Below, in pieces: positions 6,391 to 8,478 of a DNA stretch of 8,478 nt; within the stretch, counting starts at the first letter, position 1, and each line of letters begins with the position of its first letter. Location of the stretch: assembly GCA_002393705.1 (NCBI GenBank), contig DGTH01000163.1, forward strand, positions 1-8,478. The letters run 5' to 3'. A program made the position numbers and the translations under genes. This DNA comes from Prevotella sp. UBA4341. Its GTDB lineage: Bacteria > Bacteroidota > Bacteroidia > Bacteroidales > Bacteroidaceae. Under the pieces are notes generated by a model. That model searched no databases and was not told the origin of the DNA. It was given only the letters and a program-made list of their open reading frames with translations.

Positions 6391-7911
6391 ATGAAGAAAG
6401 TATTTACTCTACTCCTTGTGGCCGTGGTGGCCGTGGCCGCCCGTGCTACTGACTACAACGTTCCCATCACCGTCAACGTCAACGGCGTGACGTCAGAACA
6501 GAGAGCCGTCCTCACCGTCAACGAGAACGGCGGACTCTACGACATCTCTCTCAAGAACTTCGTGCTGCAGAGCGAAGACGGCCCCATGGGCGTGGGCAAC
6601 GTGGAGCTCAAGGGCATCAAGCCCTACCAGGACGGCTCCACCACGCTGCTCCTCACCAACGACAAAGTCACCATCACCCCGGGCGACGACCCTAACGTGA
6701 GCTTCTGGATGGCCAATATGCTGCCACCCGTCAACGTCGAGCTGCGCGGAAAGATTGACGCCGAACACCTGCGCTGCTACATCGACATTGACCTGATGGA
6801 GTCGCTCCAACAGGTCATTCAGGTGGCCATCGGCGAAGGCTACCAGATAGCTAACCAGGGTTTCGAAAACTGGCACACCTCCACAGGCACCTATCAGGAG
6901 CCGAACGCCTGGCACTCCTTCGAGAGCGCCACGGGCATGCTGGCCGAAGCTGCCGGCCACCACATCGAGAAGTCGGACGACGCCCACTCTGGCGAGACCT
7001 CGGCCCGCATCTTCGCCACGTCCATCTTCGGCATCGTGGCCAACGGCACCATGACGACGGGCCGCATGAACGCCGCCTCCATGTTGGCAGACGATGCTTC
7101 CGGCAACTACGCCTATCTCGACATGAGCCAGAGCGAACTCGACGGCAACGGCGACCCCTACTACACGCCCCTCTATTCCGTCCCCGACGAGGTGGCCGTC
7201 TGGGTGAAGTTCAAGCAGGCCACGCCTAACGCCGCCCACCCCTACGCCACCCTCAGCGCCGTCATTACCGACGGCACGCGCTATCAGGAACCTGAGGACC
7301 AGACCTACACCAACGTCGTGGCCAAGGCCAACAACAGCCAGATAGCCACCACCGGCGGCCAGTGGGTGCGCGTCACGGCTCCCTTTACCTATACCGCCAA
7401 CAGCGCCGAGCCGAAGGCCGTGCTTGTAACCCTCTCCACCAATGCCGACCCCGGCCAGGGCAGCAAGAACGACGAGATGCTTGTTGACGACATCCAGTTC
7501 ATCTACCATGCCAACGTCACCGGCCTGAAGGTCAAGGGGCAGAGCGTTCCCGGCTTCAGTGCCGACAAGACCAACTACGAGATGGAGCTCAACGAGACCA
7601 TTACGGCCGACGACATCGAGGTAGCCATTGACGGACGTACCGCCCACGTCATTAAAGAGGTAGTGGTCGAGGGCGACCACTACCTGCTGACCGTCCGCGC
7701 CATCAGTGCCGACATGGCCAACATGACAACCTACGTCGTCACAGTGAAGAGCTCGGCCACGGCCATCACGCAACCCTCAACGGCCAACGCCCAGCACCCG
7801 ACAGCCAACACCTACTACACGCTCGACGGCCGCCGGGTTGAGACCCTCATCCCCGGCCAGGTTTACATCAGCCGTCAGGCTGACGGTACGACTCTCAAGG
7901 TCCGCCGTTAA
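6391..7911 (+). CDS. Secreted calycin-like/PCMD multidomain protein with short T9SS-like tail
   Basis: A signal peptide (about residues 1-19, MKKVFTLLLVAVVAVAARA) is followed by four regions. Residues 21-150 resemble the Bacteroidales calycin-like beta-barrel family (NVNGVTSEQRAVLTVNENGG ... YIDIDL). About 153-372 resemble a PCMD domain, opening IANQGFENWH and closing DDEMLVDDIQF-like. About 374-453 resemble a cadherin-like beta-sandwich (FSADKTNYEMEL ... MTTYVVTVK). After a low-complexity linker (SATAITQPSTANAQHPTAN) comes a C-terminal YYTLDGRRVETLIPGQVYI ... TLKVRR, like the last strands of a T9SS type A sorting domain or the short DLxGRRV tails common in Prevotella. No catalytic motif is visible. 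It is the last gene of the operon, before a strong terminator. The A-rich leader (ACTGAAAAAGAATAACG) supports the start. Export through the adjacent T9SS is plausible, but the tail is shorter than a full CTD. A long antisense frame here is a composition artefact. Confidence 0.8.
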   Translation: MKKVFTLLLVAVVAVAARATDYNVPITVNVNGVTSEQRAVLTVNENGGLYDISLKNFVLQSEDGPMGVGNVELKGIKPYQDGSTTLLLTNDKVTITPGDDPNVSFWMANMLPPVNVELRGKIDAEHLRCYIDIDLMESLQQVIQVAIGEGYQIANQGFENWHTSTGTYQEPNAWHSFESATGMLAEAAGHHIEKSDDAHSGETSARIFATSIFGIVANGTMTTGRMNAASMLADDASGNYAYLDMSQSELDGNGDPYYTPLYSVPDEVAVWVKFKQATPNAAHPYATLSAVITDGTRYQEPEDQTYTNVVAKANNSQIATTGGQWVRVTAPFTYTANSAEPKAVLVTLSTNADPGQGSKNDEMLVDDIQFIYHANVTGLKVKGQSVPGFSADKTNYEMELNETITADDIEVAIDGRTAHVIKEVVVEGDHYLLTVRAISADMANMTTYVVTVKSSATAITQPSTANAQHPTANTYYTLDGRRVETLIPGQVYISRQADGTTLKVRR

Positions 7912-7933
7912 CGAGAACAAAAAAAACAGTGGA

Positions 7934-7954
7934 CTCGGCGGGGTGACCGCCGAG
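7934..7954 (-). terminator. GC-rich hairpin, possible weak terminator for leftward transcription
   Basis: CTCGGCGG (7934-7941) and CCGCCGAG (7947-7954) form a perfect 8-bp stem with loop GGTGA, 22 bp after the operon's stop codon. Read rightward it is followed by CCCCCCTCAAAAA, with no T-run. Read leftward it is followed by TCCACTG and then eight Ts (7919-7926 on the opposite strand). This would be a weak terminator against transcription entering from the right, or an mRNA 3'-end stabiliser for the plus operon. Confidence 0.45.
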
Positions 7955-7997
7955 CCCCCCTCAAAAAAAAACAAGGCCCCCCTTCCGGCCAACCAAG

Positions 7998-8038
7998 CTC
8001 CTGCGCCCATCACCAAGACTGGCGCAGGAGTTTTTTTT
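7998..8038 (+). terminator. Strong intrinsic terminator of the PCMD operon
   Basis: CTCCTGCGCC (7998-8007) and GGCGCAGGAG (8021-8030) are a perfect 10-bp inverted repeat with a 13-nt loop, immediately followed by eight Ts (8031-8038). This is a textbook Rho-independent terminator for the rightward operon ending at 7911. Confidence 0.93.
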
Positions 8039-8085
8039 CGCATGCAGCCCCTCTACCAAGAGTTTTTTATTTTCCTTGCAAAAAC

Positions 8086-8150
8086 GCCACACTTGCAACA
8101 CATCCTGTGTATCAGCAGCTTACGCGTGGCATTATGGTGGCAAGTGTGGC
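8086..8150. repeat. 11-bp perfect inverted repeat with 43-bp centre
   Basis: GCCACACTTGC (8086-8096) is exactly reverse-complemented as GCAAGTGTGGC (8140-8150). The centre contains a second small perfect palindrome, ACACA-TCC-TGTGT (8098-8110). A third copy of the outer motif, GCCACACTGC, occurs at 8208-8217. GGCAAG is repeated at the right arm (GTGGCAAGTGTGGCAAG, 8136-8152). No open frame here looks coding. It could be paired protein-binding sites, a long-range cruciform/RNA hairpin, or ends of a small degenerate element. No transposase is visible. Confidence 0.7.
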
Positions 8151-8161
8151 AAGAAAACCAG

Positions 8162-8359
8162 TATTTTAACATTTTTCAGGCGAAAAAACGCGTGTTTTTA
8201 GCTCAAAGCCACACTGCTTCTAACCGTAGAAGTGCCGTTTTTAGTACGCAGAAGTGGCGCTTTTCAGGAATGTTCCACCCCATGGAACAAGTTGTTCCAC
8301 CCCATGGAACAAAGTATTCCACCCCATGGAACAATCTTAAAGTGGCGACTTCAGGCGAT
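8162..8359. repeat. 22-bp phased repeat array (three palindromic core units, flanking second-type units)
   Basis: The core is three units starting at 8272, 8294 and 8316. The first two share GTTCCACCCCATGGAACAA; the third begins ATTCCA instead. Each contains arms GTTCCA and TGGAAC around CCCCA. Exactly one period upstream (8250) and one downstream (8338) are units of another type sharing AAGTGGCG at the same in-unit position (8252-8259 and 8340-8347, 88 bp apart). The unit at 8228 has AGAAGTGCCG, one base different. TTTTCAGG at 8261-8268 recurs at 8173-8180, again exactly 88 bp away. Units at 8184 and 8206 are weak. About two helical turns per unit places all sites on one DNA face, resembling iterons or an operator array. 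There are no unique spacers, so it is not CRISPR. The right end meets a candidate start codon at 8358. Confidence 0.75.
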
Positions 8360-8478
8360 GGTCCCCACCCGCATCATCCGTGTGAGCGGCGAACAGCTGG
8401 TGAAGCGGTTCAGTCAGGATAAGAAGTCGATGGATCTGCGCTGCCTCATTGCTGAGCACCTGCTCAGTCAGGCCCGTG
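8358..8478 (+). CDS. Start of an unrecognised protein (runs off the right edge)
   Basis: An open frame beginning MVPTRIIRVSGEQLVKRFSQ and continuing DKKSMDLRCLIAEHLLSQAR runs to the window edge. Its codons favour G/C at the third position as in the genes to the left (ATC, CTG, GTG, CAG, AAG), unlike the AT-rich DNA just before it, so it is probably real. I do not recognise the family. The visible 40 residues look helical and basic, with no signal peptide, so a cytoplasmic, possibly nucleic-acid-associated protein is conceivable but unproven. The frame is open back to a stop at 8199-8201. An earlier ATG at 8304 lies inside the 22-bp array and is less likely, since repeats of 22 bp do not keep a reading frame. 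The minus strand is also open here, which lowers confidence. Confidence 0.4.
   Translation, partial: MVPTRIIRVSGEQLVKRFSQDKKSMDLRCLIAEHLLSQAR

Larger units (their letters stand above)
7912..8357. other. Non-coding region after the operon
   Basis: No convincing gene is seen in this stretch. In order it holds the hairpin at 7934-7954, poly-A runs, the intrinsic terminator (7998-8038), the 11-bp inverted repeat (8086-8150) and the 22-bp phased array. A frame open across 7838-8422 crosses the terminator and the repeats and is not coding. Confidence 0.75.

Noticed and set aside
6493..7773. 426-codon open frame on the minus strand, antisense to the calycin/PCMD gene
   Set aside because: Its translation is low-complexity in G, V, H and D, a product of G/C-rich third positions in the real gene. 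It has no signal peptide or motif, and the sense frame has a signal peptide, recognisable domains and a terminator.
8184..8201. AAAAACGCGTGTTTTT near-palindrome as a separate regulatory site
   Set aside because: Only the ACGCGT core is strictly symmetric. It is more simply part of the degenerate AT-rich left end of the array.
8304..8306. Alternative earlier ATG for the gene at the right edge
   Set aside because: It lies inside the second palindromic unit of a 22-bp repeat. Since 22 is not a multiple of three, the repeat is unlikely to be under coding constraint; 8358 is preferred, though not proven.
8271..8336. Possible CRISPR array
   Set aside because: Units are only 22 bp and directly adjoining, with no unique spacers, and no cas gene is visible.
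7838..8422. 194-codon plus-strand frame after the operon
   Set aside because: It overlaps the end of the 506-aa gene in another frame, crosses a strong terminator, poly-A runs and the 22-bp array, and shows no coherent protein features.

Overview
The window looks like chromosomal DNA from a Bacteroidales bacterium, most likely Prevotella or a close relative. The reasons are a type IX secretion system (T9SS) core cluster in porP-porK-porL-porM order, a TAnnTTTG-type Bacteroidetes promoter, A-rich leaders without Shine-Dalgarno sequences, Bacteroidetes-specific lipoprotein and PCMD/calycin families, and G/C-rich third codon positions set against AT-rich gaps.

Layout. Positions 1-4278 (minus strand) hold the T9SS genes, transcribed leftward: porP/sprF-like (4278-3343), porK/gldK (3285-1792), porL/gldL (1756-848) and the 5' half of porM/gldM (784 to beyond position 1). 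porN/gldN is expected further left, outside the window. PorL-PorM form the inner-membrane proton-driven motor. PorK is the outer-membrane-anchored periplasmic ring lipoprotein. PorP is an outer-membrane barrel. Positions 4279-4468 are a divergent control region with nested dyad symmetry next to porP and a TACCTTTG promoter element facing right.

Positions 4469-7911 (plus strand) are a compact three-gene operon: a PCMD-type surface lipoprotein, a small outer-membrane beta-barrel whose start directly abuts the previous stop, and a secreted calycin-like/PCMD/beta-sandwich protein ending in a short T9SS-tail-like motif. A strong intrinsic terminator (7998-8038) closes it. The likely picture is an outer-membrane/surface module placed back to back with the secretion machine that might export its third member; that link is inference.

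Positions 7912-8478 are mostly non-coding and hold the least explained signal. An 11-bp perfect inverted repeat (8086-8096/8140-8150) is followed by an array on a 22-bp register (about 8162-8359). The core of the array is three near-identical palindromic units, flanked in exact phase by units of a second sequence type (AAGTGGCG ... TTCAGG). A probable coding region starts at its right edge (8358) and runs off the window. Short tandem repeats, two of them with a 7-bp period, also occupy three gene junctions.
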